Shown here: one piece after another, positions 17,354-26,527 of the stretch
Numbering within the stretch: the stretch's first letter is position 1
Layout of the letters: every line of letters begins with the position of its first letter
Origin: Hydrogenophaga intermedia
Lineage (GTDB): Bacteria; Pseudomonadota; Gammaproteobacteria; Burkholderiales; Burkholderiaceae_C
NCBI RefSeq assembly: GCF_023715105.1
Contig: NZ_JAMBNO010000002.1
Location: 62,001 to 126,000 of the forward strand
DNA length: 64,000 nt
Reading direction: 5' to 3'
Notes under the pieces: model-generated
Told to the model about the DNA's origin: nothing
Database searches by the model: none
The model's input: the letters and a program-made list of their open reading frames with translations, nothing else
Made by a program: the position numbers and the translations under genes

Positions 17354-17650
17354 TCAGTAGCGCGGACCGTTGCTGCGGTAACCGCCGCCGCCCGTGCCCG
17401 CCTCTTTGGGGCGGGAAATGTTCACCACGATCTTGCGACCGTCGACCGATTGGCCGTTGAGGCCGTCGATGGCGGCTTGCGCTTCGTCAGCGGAGCCCAT
17501 CTCGACAAAGCCGAAACCCTTGGAACGGCCGCTGTCGCGGTCGGTCATCACCTTGGCAGATGCCACGGCGCCGAATTCGGAGAAGTTGTGACGAAGCGAG
17601 TCGTCGTTGACGGAGTAGGGCAGGTTGCCCACGTACAGTTTGCTGCTCAT
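17354..17650 (-). CDS. RRM-domain RNA-binding protein
   Basis: A 98-residue protein made of one RNA recognition motif: RNP2 LYVGNLP at residues 5-11 and RNP1 KGFGFVEM near 44-51. A short Gly-rich tail (EAGTGGGGYRSNGPRY) follows. It resembles the cold- or stress-induced Rbp proteins of cyanobacteria and betaproteobacteria that bind single-stranded RNA. The region upstream (17651-17884) is 234 bp without another gene and carries three TCGCGGAT repeats, which could be control sites or part of a long leader. Confidence 0.9.
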   Translation of the reverse strand: MSSKLYVGNLPYSVNDDSLRHNFSEFGAVASAKVMTDRDSGRSKGFGFVEMGSADEAQAAIDGLNGQSVDGRKIVVNISRPKEAGTGGGGYRSNGPRY

Positions 17651-17797
17651 GACTGAGCCTTTCGAAGAAGCGGGCCGGCCTGCAAAGGGCATGGGCGCCG
17701 CGAGAGAGGGCGGTTGCCGCGTGGAAGCGGGCCGCCAGAGAAAGCCGCCGGACCCGCAAGGGACCAAACGGCCAGTGATCAGCCGTTCGATCACGGC

Positions 17798-17858
17798 GAA
17801 GTCGCGGATGCTACGCGGGAAGTCGCGGATCACCTAAGGGTTTCGGTGATTCGCGGAT
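17798..17858. repeat. three short direct repeats upstream of the RRM gene
   Basis: TCGCGGAT occurs at 17802-17809, 17823-17830 and 17851-17858; the first two share the longer form GAAGTCGCGGAT. Spacings are 21 and 28 bp. They lie in the 234-bp non-coding stretch before the RRM gene. A GTGATC/GATCAC inverted repeat lies close by at 17775-17794. They may be regulator sites or RNA elements in the leader. Confidence 0.5.
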
Positions 17859-17884
17859 CGGACTGACCAACGGTAGGAAGCGAC

Positions 17885-18742
17885 TCACTGACGCGCGGTG
17901 CGCACATTGGCCGGCGGCTGTTGCGGGTGGCTGCTGCGCCAGGGGTTGATGTCGAGCCCGCCGCGGCGCGTGTAGCGCGCGTATACCGTGAGCTTGCTCG
18001 GCTTGCAGCGCGTCCACACGTCCATGTAGATGCGCTCTACGCACTGCTCGTGGAATTCGTTGTGGTTGCGAAAACTCACCAGGTACTGCAGCAGGCCCGC
18101 CTGGTCGATCTGCGGGCCGCTGTAGGCGATCTGCACGCTCCCCCAGTCGGGCTGGCCGGTGACGAGGCAGTTGCTCTTGAGCAGTTGGCTCACCAGCGTC
18201 TCGTTCACGGGCTGCTCGTCGGTGGCGGCTTTCAGCAGATCGGGCGCGGGCTCGTAGCGCGTGCATTCCACGTCGAGCCGGTCCAGGCTCAGGCCATCGA
18301 GTTCGTGGATCGGCTCGGCGTCGAAGCGATCGGGCGCAATGAGCTTCACGCCGACACCGGCCTGCACCGGCCCGCCGTGCCACACGGCCGCGCTCAGGTC
18401 GGCGCGCAGGCGCTCGCGCACCGCGTCGGCGCTGTCGAACGGTGTGTTGTTGAAGCTGTTGAGGTAGAGCTTGAACGACTTGCTCTCCACGATGTGCGTG
18501 CTCTCGCAGGGCACGGTGATGTGGGCAATGGCCACCTGCGGTTTGCCGCGCGGGTTGAGCCAGGAGAGCTCGTAGGCGGTCCAGAGGTCGCAACCCAGGA
18601 AGGGCACGCTGCCCGCGATGCCGATCTCTCGCCGCTTGGCCTCGCGCGGCAGCGGAAAGATCAGGCTCGGGTCGTAGCGGTCGACGTAGGCCGAGGCCTT
18701 GCCGAGTTGCGATTGTTCGGGGGTGTTGGCCATCAGGGGCAT
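17885..18742 (-). CDS. queF: NADPH-dependent 7-cyano-7-deazaguanine reductase
   Basis: A 285-residue bimodular (E. coli-type) QueF. It reduces preQ0 to preQ1 in queuosine synthesis. The substrate-binding [13 protein letters not shown] motif begins at 86, catalytic Cys192 lies in [12 protein letters not shown], and the Asp of PDWG follows. The conserved [11 protein letters not shown] segment is in the C-terminal half. An internal ATG at residue 4 (18733) is an alternative start. No other queuosine genes are in the window. Confidence 0.95.
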   Translation of the reverse strand: MPLMANTPEQSQLGKASAYVDRYDPSLIFPLPREAKRREIGIAGSVPFLGCDLWTAYELSWLNPRGKPQVAIAHITVPCESTHIVESKSFKLYLNSFNNTPFDSADAVRERLRADLSAAVWHGGPVQAGVGVKLIAPDRFDAEPIHELDGLSLDRLDVECTRYEPAPDLLKAATDEQPVNETLVSQLLKSNCLVTGQPDWGSVQIAYSGPQIDQAGLLQYLVSFRNHNEFHEQCVERIYMDVWTRCKPSKLTVYARYTRRGGLDINPWRSSHPQQPPANVRTARQ

Positions 18743-18760
18743 CCGCTCACATGCATTCGA

Positions 18761-19651
18761 TCATTTGAATTCGCCTTCGCGCAGCCACTTGGTGGCCACC
18801 CACTTCTCGCCTTCGAGCACCGGCGCACCACCGTGCAGGGTGCGCGTTGATGGATGCGGGCGGTCGTAGCTGAAGAAGACCGCATGGCCGCGCACCGGGG
18901 CCACCTCCAGCCCGACGTCGGGGAAGGTGGTGCCACCACCGCGTGTGGGTTCATTGAGGTACATCACCAGCGTGGCCACACGCTGGCCTCCGCGCTTGAG
19001 GATGGTGGGCGTGCCCGGCTCGTCGGGGTCGAAGTAGTCGTAATGCGGCTTGTACTCGGCGCCCGGGCGGTAGTGCAGCACCTGCAGGCCCTCGCCGTTC
19101 TCCACCGGCCAGCCCACCAGGCGCGCGATGCGCTCCTCGACCGCCGTGACCTCGGGCGTCTGCCCGCGGTTGAAGAACATCCCGTTGCTGGTGCGGTCGG
19201 GGTTGAGCTCTTCGCCGCCGGTGCTGGTCTGCACCGTGAGCGAGCGCGCCAGGCGCGGCTTGGCCGATTCGATGATGGCGTCGCACTCCTCGGCGCTGAG
19301 CAGATTGCCCAGCACCACCACACGCGGGTGGTTCAGGTGCGTGATGACATCGACCCAACGGTCACCGGCGTCGATGCGCCGCGGCGAGCCCGCAAGGTCG
19401 ATGGTGGGCACACGCACGCCGGTGCCCAGCGCGGCCTGGACGGCCTCGCGCACCTCGGGGGCGACCGCGCTCAGCTGCTGAGGCGACACCGTGCTCAGGT
19501 GGTCGAGCAGCGTGCGCTCCAGCGCCTTCTCGGCCACGCTCTCCTCCCAGCCGGCATCCAGCATCGCCTTGAGGACCGACTCGGGCGAAAAGCCGGCGCT
19601 CGCCTGCTCGATGATCCAGCGGCGCAGTTCGGGGGTGACGGTCTGGCTCAT
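18761..19651 (-). CDS. prolyl 4-hydroxylase-like 2OG-Fe(II) oxygenase
   Basis: A 296-residue protein. An N-terminal helical segment (1-75) precedes a double-stranded beta-helix oxygenase domain. Iron ligands are visible as H203-x-D205 (PHYDYFDP) and H273 (LHGGAPV), and K283 (EGEKWVATKW) would bind 2-oxoglutarate. It belongs to the bacterial P4H-like family, which hydroxylates protein proline or related residues; the substrate is not known. It lies between queF and yaaA on the same strand, with short gaps, so co-transcription is possible. Confidence 0.9.
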   Translation of the reverse strand: MSQTVTPELRRWIIEQASAGFSPESVLKAMLDAGWEESVAEKALERTLLDHLSTVSPQQLSAVAPEVREAVQAALGTGVRVPTIDLAGSPRRIDAGDRWVDVITHLNHPRVVVLGNLLSAEECDAIIESAKPRLARSLTVQTSTGGEELNPDRTSNGMFFNRGQTPEVTAVEERIARLVGWPVENGEGLQVLHYRPGAEYKPHYDYFDPDEPGTPTILKRGGQRVATLVMYLNEPTRGGGTTFPDVGLEVAPVRGHAVFFSYDRPHPSTRTLHGGAPVLEGEKWVATKWLREGEFK

Positions 19652-19673
19652 GGGCCCTCCTCGGTTGACGGCG

Positions 19674-20450
19674 TCAGGCCGCGCCGTCGCGGCGAAACAC
19701 CAGGCGCTCGGGGTCGGACAGCGCGGGCTCGAAACGGTAGCCCTCCAGATCGAAGCCCTTGAGCTGCTCGGGCGTGCTGGCGCGGTGCTGCACCGCCCAG
19801 CGCACCATCAACCCGCGCGCGCGCTTGGCGTGAAAGCTGATCACCTTGTACCCCGCCCCCTTGCGTTCTTCAAACACGCAACTGACGACGCGCGGACGCA
19901 GGACCTTGCGGTCGACCGCCTTGAAGTACTCCTCGCTGGCGAGGTTGATCACCACCGGGCTCTTGTCGGCCTGCGCGCGCTGGTTCAGGTACTCGGCGAT
20001 GCGGCTGCCCCACCAGGCGTAGAGGGAGTTGCCGCGCACCGTCTTCAGCCGCGTGCCCATCTCGAGGCGGTAGGGCTGCATCCAGTCCAGCGGGCGCAAT
20101 ACGCCGTACAACCCGCTCAGGATGCACAGGTGTTCCTGCAACCAGTCCAGATCGTGAGCCGTCAGGCTTCTGGCGTCCAGGCCGCCATAGACGTCGCCGT
20201 CGAAGGCCAGCACGGCCTGCTTCGAGTTCTTCGCCGTGAAGGTGGGGCGCCAGGCTTCATAGCGCGCCACGTTGAGCGCCGCGAGCTGGTCCGACAGGTC
20301 CATCAGCGCCGCCACCTGCTGCGGTGACTTCTGGCGCAGCACGCCCACCAGCTCGCTCGCCTGCTCGACGAACAGCGGCTGTGTGTGGGTCTTGACGTGG
20401 GGCGGCGTCTTGTAATCGAGCGCCTTGGCGGGCGAGATGAGGAAGAGCAT
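19674..20450 (-). CDS. yaaA: peroxide stress protein YaaA
   Basis: This 258-residue protein (DUF328) closely follows E. coli YaaA, with [13 protein letters not shown] at the start, [13 protein letters not shown] near 80 and [22 protein letters not shown] near 120. YaaA lowers free intracellular iron during peroxide stress and binds DNA. The ATG at 20450 is chosen because the E. coli protein also begins ML; a TTG two codons upstream is the only longer start. It is divergent from the VOC-protein gene. Confidence 0.93.
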   Translation of the reverse strand: MLFLISPAKALDYKTPPHVKTHTQPLFVEQASELVGVLRQKSPQQVAALMDLSDQLAALNVARYEAWRPTFTAKNSKQAVLAFDGDVYGGLDARSLTAHDLDWLQEHLCILSGLYGVLRPLDWMQPYRLEMGTRLKTVRGNSLYAWWGSRIAEYLNQRAQADKSPVVINLASEEYFKAVDRKVLRPRVVSCVFEERKGAGYKVISFHAKRARGLMVRWAVQHRASTPEQLKGFDLEGYRFEPALSDPERLVFRRDGAA

Positions 20451-20547
20451 GGACAACGGGAAACTGGACTTTCCAGGGAACCGGGATTATCGGGGGGCGT
20501 CCGACGGAAGGCGGCCGGTGGGGTTGGGTGCGCCGGCTGGAGAATTA

Positions 20548-20579
20548 CGTTTGGAGAAACGCATTTCGCTATGGTAAAT
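20548..20579 (+). promoter_or_regulatory. candidate operator/promoter for the VOC gene
   Basis: An AT-rich patch in the yaaA-VOC divergent gap holds CGTTT-GGAG-AAACG (perfect 5-bp inverted repeat, 20548-20561). Next to it is ATTTCGCTATGGTAAAT (20563-20579), which has ATTT/AAAT ends and resembles IclR-family operators. A TAAATT at 20576-20581 could be the -10. The regulator is not in the window. Confidence 0.35.
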
Positions 20580-20605
20580 TTGAAGCCCTGTCGAAGGAGA
20601 CCGCC

Positions 20606-21232
20606 ATGACACCTGCCCAGCCCCTTGCCGACCTGCCCGCACCGGCCCCGATCCAGCAGTTGCACCACTACGCCTACCGCGCCCGCGACGCGGAGGAGAC
20701 GCGCCACTTCTACGAGGACATCCTGGGCCTGCCGCTCTACCACATCATCCAGAGCGACTACGTGCCCAGCACCGGCGAGTACTGCCCGTACACGCACTTC
20801 TTCTTCCGCCTGCAGGACGGCTCGTTCATCGCCTTCTTCGACCTCGGCGACGACGAAGCCGCGCTGCCGAGCCCGAACACGCCGAAGTGGGTGAACCACA
20901 TCAGCTTCCGCGTGAACTCGGTGGAAGAGCTGCAGAACACCAAGGCGCGCCTGGAGGCGCACGGCATCGAGGTGCTGGGCGTGACCGACCACCACATCTT
21001 CAAGAGCATTTATTTCTTCGACCCGAACGGCATCCGCCTGGAGCTGACGGCGCAACTGGCCGACGAATTCCAGATGCTGCAGGAGAGCAAGACGGCGCAC
21101 GCGCGGCTGGGTGAGTGGAATGCGCGCAAGGAGCAGTGGCGTCAGGAGCGCGCTGCGGGCAAGACCGCAGCACCGCTGAAGCCGCAGCAAAACGATCGGC
21201 CGGAGGTGGCGGCAAAGGCTGCGAAGGTCTGA
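20606..21232 (+). CDS. VOC-family dioxygenase-like protein
   Basis: A 208-residue vicinal-oxygen-chelate protein with two beta-alpha-beta-beta-beta modules. Likely metal ligands are the His of LHHYAYR (near 17), the His of VNHISFRV (near 98) and the Glu of IRLELTA (near 148). A charged C-terminal tail (165-208) is extra. A GAAGGAGA ribosome site precedes the ATG at 20606. It is followed, after a large inverted repeat, by an FAD monooxygenase gene, so an aromatic-degradation role is plausible but unproven. Confidence 0.82.
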   Translation: MTPAQPLADLPAPAPIQQLHHYAYRARDAEETRHFYEDILGLPLYHIIQSDYVPSTGEYCPYTHFFFRLQDGSFIAFFDLGDDEAALPSPNTPKWVNHISFRVNSVEELQNTKARLEAHGIEVLGVTDHHIFKSIYFFDPNGIRLELTAQLADEFQMLQESKTAHARLGEWNARKEQWRQERAAGKTAAPLKPQQNDRPEVAAKAAKV

Positions 21233-21258
21233 TTTGCTGCCATGGCGTTGTACTGGCG

Positions 21259-21276
21259 CCGGTCGGCGGCGACCGG
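21259..21276. terminator. hairpin after the VOC gene
   Basis: CCGGTCG (21259-21265) pairs with CGACCGG (21270-21276) over a 4-nt loop, 27 bp after the VOC stop. No T-run follows, so termination strength is uncertain. Confidence 0.4.
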
Positions 21277-21283
21277 TATCCGG

Positions 21284-21483
21284 CTCCGCGACTGTCCCCC
21301 GCCAAGGGCTGCGCCCTTGGCTCCTCCTTTATGTCGCTGCGCCGGACACCGATCACCACCGCCCCCGGGGCAAGCGTCAGGTCGCCTGCCACAGCGCTGC
21401 TACAGCTCGCGAGTGCGGGGTGCTCCACGCAGCGACATAAAGGAGGAGGCCCTGCGCAGCAGGGCCGGGGGACAGTCGCGGAG
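21284..21483. repeat. 200-bp inverted repeat with internal hairpins
   Basis: The left arm (21284-21341) reads CTCCGCGACTGTCCCCCG, a hairpin, then CTCCTCCTTTATGTCGCTGCG. The right arm (21428-21483) is its reverse complement with identical outer and inner blocks (18 and 21 bp). Each arm also contains its own small hairpin, CCAAGGG-CCCTTGG on the left and GCCCTG-CAGGGC on the right. These are similar in shape but different in sequence, as expected if structure is kept and sequence drifts. The 86-bp centre holds no gene. This accounts for most of the 331-bp gap between the VOC and monooxygenase genes. Confidence 0.85.
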
Positions 21484-21563
21484 TGGAGTACCCCGCGATC
21501 GCGAGCAACGCGAGGTGGTCGAGTGAAGCGCCAGCAAGCCCGACCGATACGAGGAAACTGCAG

Positions 21564-23285
21564 ATGACCTACAAAGAAGTCGCCCACACCAACAGCTACG
21601 AGTTCACCCAGGGCGGTGGCTACGAGCTGCCCACCTACCCCTTCGTGCCGCCACCGGAAATCGGCAGCGCAACACCGGCACACCACCCCATCGTCATCGT
21701 CGGCGGCGGCATCACCGGCCTCACCATGGCCTGCTCGCTTGCACGCCTGGGGGTCAAGGCCATCCTCATCGACGAGGACGACACCGTGGGTGTCAAGGGC
21801 GCATCGTCGCGCGGCATCTGCTACACGCAGAAGTCGCTCGAGATCTTCGAGCGACTGGGCGTGTACGAGCCCATCGCCGCCAAGGGCGTGCAATGGAGCG
21901 TGGGCCGCACCTACGCCGGGCACGACGAGGTCTACAACTTCGACCTGCGCCAGCAGGGCAGCTTCCACCTGAGCGAACAGCCGCCCTTCATCAACATCCA
22001 GCAGTTCTACATCGAAGCCTTCCTGGTCGACCGCATCAACGCGCTCGGCCATGTGGAACTGCGCTGGCGCAACCGCCTCACCGCCTTCGAGCAGGACGAA
22101 CAGAGCGCGCTGCTCACCATCGAGACGCCCGCAGGCAGCTACCAGCTGCGCGCCGAACACGTGATCGACGCCACCGGCTCCGCCAGCCCGCTGCGCAAGT
22201 GGCTCAACGTGCCGTTCGACAGCAAGCGTGGCGACGACCGCTGGTGCATCGCCGACGTGCGCTTCACCACCCGCCCGCCGCAGGAGCGCCACACCTGGAT
22301 CGAGGCGCCCTTCAACGAGAACCGCGCCGTGTGGCAGCACCTCATGGGCGATGAGGTCTGGCGTATCGACTACCAGATGGCCCCGAACGCCGACCCGGCC
22401 CAGGTGAGCCGCGAGGACGTGGTGCGCGAGCGCCTGGCGCGCCAGTTCGGCAAGGACGTGCAGGTCGAGATCGTGTGGGTCGGCCCCTATGCCTACCGCA
22501 GCGAGTGCGTGCACGCCATGCGCGCCGGGCGCGTGTTCTTCATGGGCGACTCGGCCAAGGTGGTGAGCCCCTTCGGTGCGCGCGGCGGCAACACCGGCGT
22601 GGCCGATGCCGACAACCTGGCCTGGAAACTGGCCGCGGTGAGGGCCGGCCGCGCCGCGCCCGCGCTGCTGGAGAGTTACCACGACGAACGCCTGGAGGCC
22701 GCGCAGGAGAACGTGCGCGTGACCAACCGCACCGCGCGCTTCCTGCGCCCGGCCGATGGCATCGAGCGCGTCTACCGCAGCGCGGCCATCGCGCTGGCCA
22801 AGCGCCACGCGTTCGCGCGTCCCCTCATCAACACCGGTCGCATGGCGGTGGCCAACCCGTACACCCGCTCGCGCGCCTGCCTCTACCGCACCGGCAGCGC
22901 GGCCGGGCAATCGGTGCAGAACGTGGCGTTCCGCTGGGCCAACGGGCGCGAGGGACGCGTCAACCAGCTGCTCGACTGGGCCGGCAGCGACTTGCTCCTG
23001 CTGTGCTTCGGGCCGCTGTCGAAAGCCGCCCTGGCACGGCTGGCCGGCCTTGCGGGCACGACGCCGCTGCGCGTGGTGCAGGTGGCCGGCACCGCTGACG
23101 CAGCGCAGGTCGTCGAACATGTGCGCGACACACTGGGCCACCTGCGCGGGGCCTGCCAGGTGCAAGCCGGCGACTGGGCGCTGGTGCGCCCCGACGGCTA
23201 CCTCGCCGCGAGCGGCCACGCCATCGACGGCGAACTGGTTCAAGCCATCGCCCTGTCCCTCGGTCTCACCGGAGTGCACGCATGA
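21564..23285 (+). CDS. FAD-dependent aromatic monooxygenase
   Basis: A 573-residue group A flavoprotein hydroxylase. The FAD-binding GGGITG is at 47-52, the second motif GDSAKVVSPFGARGGNTG begins near 325, and a thioredoxin-like C-terminal domain (about 430-570) is typical of the phenol or MhpA-type hydroxylases. It would hydroxylate an aromatic ring using NAD(P)H and O2; substrate is unknown. The ATG at 21564 follows a GAGGAAA ribosome site. Its stop overlaps the DUF2783 gene by 4 bp. Confidence 0.88.
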   Translation: MTYKEVAHTNSYEFTQGGGYELPTYPFVPPPEIGSATPAHHPIVIVGGGITGLTMACSLARLGVKAILIDEDDTVGVKGASSRGICYTQKSLEIFERLGVYEPIAAKGVQWSVGRTYAGHDEVYNFDLRQQGSFHLSEQPPFINIQQFYIEAFLVDRINALGHVELRWRNRLTAFEQDEQSALLTIETPAGSYQLRAEHVIDATGSASPLRKWLNVPFDSKRGDDRWCIADVRFTTRPPQERHTWIEAPFNENRAVWQHLMGDEVWRIDYQMAPNADPAQVSREDVVRERLARQFGKDVQVEIVWVGPYAYRSECVHAMRAGRVFFMGDSAKVVSPFGARGGNTGVADADNLAWKLAAVRAGRAAPALLESYHDERLEAAQENVRVTNRTARFLRPADGIERVYRSAAIALAKRHAFARPLINTGRMAVANPYTRSRACLYRTGSAAGQSVQNVAFRWANGREGRVNQLLDWAGSDLLLLCFGPLSKAALARLAGLAGTTPLRVVQVAGTADAAQVVEHVRDTLGHLRGACQVQAGDWALVRPDGYLAASGHAIDGELVQAIALSLGLTGVHA

Positions 23286-23467
23286 TCACCACCCCGAACT
23301 GGCAGGACGCCGACACCTTCTACGAACAGCTGCTGGACGCCCAGGTCGGGCTCACGCCCGAGCAGATCCAGGCCTTCAGCGCGCGGCTCATCCTGCTGCT
23401 GGCCAACCAGGTGGGCGATGCCCGGGTGCTCGGCGAGTGCATCGCCGCGGCGCGCGAAGCCCTCTGA
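23282..23467 (+). CDS. DUF2783 small protein
   Basis: This 61-residue helical protein fits DUF2783, a small family that I recall as usually encoded right after a flavin monooxygenase gene. It starts inside the ATGA overlap with the monooxygenase stop, so the two are translated together. The sequence has no cysteine or metal motif apart from a single Cys near 52. A role as a small subunit or assembly partner of the monooxygenase is inferred. Confidence 0.75.
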   Translation: MITTPNWQDADTFYEQLLDAQVGLTPEQIQAFSARLILLLANQVGDARVLGECIAAAREAL

Positions 23468-23493
23468 AACCGGGTCCGGCACGGGGCGGCCGG

Positions 23494-23546
23494 TAAAATC
23501 GGCGCCATTCCCGAACATTCCAACGGCATCCCGCGGGATGCCGTTG
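23494..23546 (+). promoter_or_regulatory. valS promoter and leader palindrome
   Basis: A -10-like TAAAAT is at 23494-23499. The predicted transcript would carry a perfect 26-bp palindrome (23521-23546, CAACGGCATCCCG and its complement) followed by TCTTTCT, ending 17 nt before the valS ATG. The palindrome could end transcription from the upstream operon or attenuate valS itself. No T-box features were seen. Confidence 0.5.
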
Positions 23547-23563
23547 TCTTTCTGGCGCACCCC

Positions 23564-26521
23564 ATGACCGACACCGTGCAGCAACCCGGCCTCGCTTCGC
23601 TGGCCAAATCCTTCGAACCCGCCCCCCTGGAAGCCCGGTGGGGCCCGTGGTGGGAGCAACGCGGTGTGGGCAAAGCCGGATTCCGTGGCACGGGCGAAGC
23701 GCGCGCAGGCGCGCCGTCGTTCTGCATCCAGCTACCGCCGCCGAACGTGACCGGCACGCTGCACATGGGCCACGCGTTCAACCAGACCATCATGGACAGC
23801 CTCACGCGCTACCACCGCATGATGGGCGCGAACACGCTGTGGGTGCCCGGCACCGACCACGCAGGCATCGCCACGCAGATTGTGGTGGAACGCCAGTTGC
23901 AGGAACAGAAGATCAGCCGCCACGACCTCGGCCGCGACGCCTTCACGAAGAAGGTCTGGGAATGGAAAGAGAAAAGCGGCAACACCATCACCGGCCAGAT
24001 GCGCCGCATGGGCGATACGGTGGACTGGTCGCGCGAGTACTTCACCATGGACGACAAGCTCTCGTCCGTGGTCACCGAGACCTTCGTGCGACTGTACGAA
24101 CAAGGCCTCATCTACCGCGGCAAGCGCCTGGTCAACTGGGACCCGGTGCTCAAGACCGCGGTGAGCGACCTGGAGGTCGAGAGCGAGGAGGAAGACGGCT
24201 TCCTCTGGCACATCCGCTACCCGCTGGCCGATGGCTCGGGCTCGGTGGTGGTGGCCACCACGCGCCCGGAGACCATGTTGGGCGACACCGCGGTGATGGT
24301 GCATCCCGAGGACGAGCGCTACAGCGCCATCGTCGGCAAGGCGGTGAAGCTGCCGCTGTGCGAGCGCGAGATTCCCGTCATAGCCGACGAATACGTGGAC
24401 CGCGCGTTCGGCACCGGTGTGGTCAAGGTCACGCCCGCGCACGACCACAACGACCACGCTGTGGGCCAGCGCCACAAGCTGCCCACCATCGGTGTGCTCA
24501 CGCTGGACGCCGCCATCAACGACAACGCGCCCGACAAGTACCGTGGCATGGACCGCTTCGCCGCACGCAAGGCGGTGGTGGCCGACCTGGAGGCGCAGGG
24601 CCTGCTGGTCGAGACGAAGAAGCACAAGCTCATGGTGCCGCGCTGCGCGCGCACCGGCGCGGTGGTCGAGCCCATGCTCACGGACCAGTGGTTCATCGCC
24701 ATGAGCAAGGTCAGCGCCCAGGACCCGAGCGGCAAGAGCATCGCGCAGAAGGCCATCGACGCGGTCGCCTCCGGCGAGGTGAAGTTCGTGCCCGAGAACT
24801 GGGTCAACACCTACGACCAGTGGATGAAGAACATCCAGGACTGGTGCATCAGCCGCCAGCTCTGGTGGGGTCACCAGATCCCCGCCTGGTACGACGAGGA
24901 CGGCAACATCGTCGTGGCGCGCAACGCCGAAGAAGCGCAGGCCAAGGCCCCGGGCAAAAAGCTCACGCGTGACCCCGACGTGCTCGACACCTGGTACTCC
25001 TCCGCCCTCGTGCCCTTCAGCACCATGGGCTGGCCAGAACATGGAGCCCCCACGCTCGGCACTGACGTGTCCTCGCTGCCCCCCGAGGGGGCTGCTGCGC
25101 CTTGGGGCGGCCCGGCGGCGCAGCGGTCAGGCCTGCGCGACTTTGATCTCTACCTGCCCAGCAGCGTGCTCGTCACGGGCTACGACATCATCTTCTTCTG
25201 GGTCGCGCGCATGATCATGATGACGACCCACTTCACCGGGCGTGTGCCGTTCCGCCACGTCTACATCCACGGCCTGGTGCGCGACGCGCAGGGCCGCAAG
25301 ATGAGCAAGAGCGAAGGCAACGTGCTCGACCCGGTGGACCTGATCGACGGCATCGCGCTGCCGCAGTTGCTGGACAAGCGCACCACCGGCCTGCGCAAGC
25401 CCGAGACCGCGCCGCGCGTGCGCAAGGACACCGAGAAGGAATTCCCCGAAGGCATTCCGGCCTACGGCGCGGACGCGCTGCGCTTCACCTTCGCGGCACT
25501 GGCGTCGCTGGGCCGCAGCATCAACTTCGACAGCAAGCGCTGCGAGGGCTACCGCAACTTCTGCAACAAGCTCTGGAACGCCTCGCGCTTCGTGCTCATG
25601 AACTGCGAGGGCCACGACTGCGGCCTGAGGGAACACACCAAGGACGAATGCGCCGTCGGTCAGCCTTTCCACAGCTACCTGAGCTTCAGCCAGGCGGACC
25701 GCTGGATCAGCTCAACCCTGCAACGCGTCGAAGCCGACGTCGCCAAGGGCTTTGCCGAGTACCGGCTCGACAACGTGGCCAACGCCATCTACGACTTCGT
25801 GTGGAACCAGTTCTGCGACTGGTACCTCGAGATCGCCAAGGTGCAGATCCAGACCGGCGACGCCGCGCAGCAGCGCGCCACGCGCCGCACGTTGATCCGC
25901 ACGCTCGAGGCCATCCTGCGGCTGGCGCACCCGGTGATCCCTTTCATTACCGAGGAGCTGTGGCAGAAGGTCGCGCCGGTGGCCGGCCGTGGCGGCGAGT
26001 CGGTGGCGCTGGCCGCCTACCCGGTGTGCCAGCCGGAACGCATCGACGAAGCCGCCGAGGCGCAGGTGGCGCGCCTGAAGAAGCTGGTGGACGCCTGCCG
26101 CACCTTGCGCGGCGAAATGGGCGTGTCGCCCGCGCAGCGCCTGCCGCTCTACGCGGTGGGCGACGCCGCCTTCCTGCGCGATGCCGCGCCAGTGCTGCAG
26201 GCCCTGGCCAAGCTGGCCGAGGTTCGCGTGTTCGACGACGAGGCCACCTGGGCGCAGGCCGCCGGTGCCGCACCCGTGGCCGTGGTGGGCGATGCCCGGC
26301 TGTGCCTGTTCATGGAAATCGACGTGGCGGCCGAGAAAGCCCGTCTCGCCAAGGAGGCCGCGCGCCTGCAGGGCGAGATCGCCAAGGCGCAGGGCAAGCT
26401 GGCCAACGAGGGCTTTGTGGCACGCGCGCCAGCGGCGGTGATCGAGCAGGAAAAGCAGCGCGTGGCCGAGTTCGGCGCCACGCTGCAAAAGGTGCAAGAC
26501 CAGCTGGCCCGCCTGGGCTGA
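23564..26521 (+). CDS. valS: valyl-tRNA synthetase
   Basis: A 985-residue class I synthetase that charges tRNA-Val. The HIGH motif is HMGH in [11 protein letters not shown] near residue 70, KMSKS lies in RKMSKSEGN near 580, and the C-terminal coiled-coil arm (from about 920) is intact. Compared with E. coli ValS, about 30 residues are added between GWPE and the [11 protein letters not shown] segment (about residues 492-522); they are encoded by a palindromic DNA repeat that stays in frame. A smaller insert near 700 is, to my knowledge, usual in betaproteobacteria. The key residues are all present. Confidence 0.97.
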   Translation: MTDTVQQPGLASLAKSFEPAPLEARWGPWWEQRGVGKAGFRGTGEARAGAPSFCIQLPPPNVTGTLHMGHAFNQTIMDSLTRYHRMMGANTLWVPGTDHAGIATQIVVERQLQEQKISRHDLGRDAFTKKVWEWKEKSGNTITGQMRRMGDTVDWSREYFTMDDKLSSVVTETFVRLYEQGLIYRGKRLVNWDPVLKTAVSDLEVESEEEDGFLWHIRYPLADGSGSVVVATTRPETMLGDTAVMVHPEDERYSAIVGKAVKLPLCEREIPVIADEYVDRAFGTGVVKVTPAHDHNDHAVGQRHKLPTIGVLTLDAAINDNAPDKYRGMDRFAARKAVVADLEAQGLLVETKKHKLMVPRCARTGAVVEPMLTDQWFIAMSKVSAQDPSGKSIAQKAIDAVASGEVKFVPENWVNTYDQWMKNIQDWCISRQLWWGHQIPAWYDEDGNIVVARNAEEAQAKAPGKKLTRDPDVLDTWYSSALVPFSTMGWPEHGAPTLGTDVSSLPPEGAAAPWGGPAAQRSGLRDFDLYLPSSVLVTGYDIIFFWVARMIMMTTHFTGRVPFRHVYIHGLVRDAQGRKMSKSEGNVLDPVDLIDGIALPQLLDKRTTGLRKPETAPRVRKDTEKEFPEGIPAYGADALRFTFAALASLGRSINFDSKRCEGYRNFCNKLWNASRFVLMNCEGHDCGLREHTKDECAVGQPFHSYLSFSQADRWISSTLQRVEADVAKGFAEYRLDNVANAIYDFVWNQFCDWYLEIAKVQIQTGDAAQQRATRRTLIRTLEAILRLAHPVIPFITEELWQKVAPVAGRGGESVALAAYPVCQPERIDEAAEAQVARLKKLVDACRTLRGEMGVSPAQRLPLYAVGDAAFLRDAAPVLQALAKLAEVRVFDDEATWAQAAGAAPVAVVGDARLCLFMEIDVAAEKARLAKEAARLQGEIAKAQGKLANEGFVARAPAAVIEQEKQRVAEFGATLQKVQDQLARLG
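25037..25131. repeat. palindromic repeat embedded in valS
   Basis: This stretch holds two hairpins: GCCCCC-cga-GGGGGC (25078-25092) and GCTGCGCC (25094-25101) pairing with GGCGCAGC (25117-25124). It looks like a Comamonadaceae-type extragenic palindrome but lies inside an essential gene. It encodes about 30 residues rich in Pro, Gly, Ala and Ser that are absent from E. coli ValS, without breaking the frame. Confidence 0.7.
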
Positions 26522-26527
26522 GCCTCG

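Noticed and set aside
21000..23279. A 759-codon open frame on the minus strand opposite the FAD monooxygenase gene
   Set aside because: It lacks domain-like patterns and mirrors the high-GC codon bias of the true gene; the plus-strand frame has clear FAD motifs and a ribosome site.
23468..23563. A T-box or leader-peptide attenuator for valS
   Set aside because: No T-box sequence, specifier loop or short valine-rich peptide was found; T-boxes are not expected in this group.
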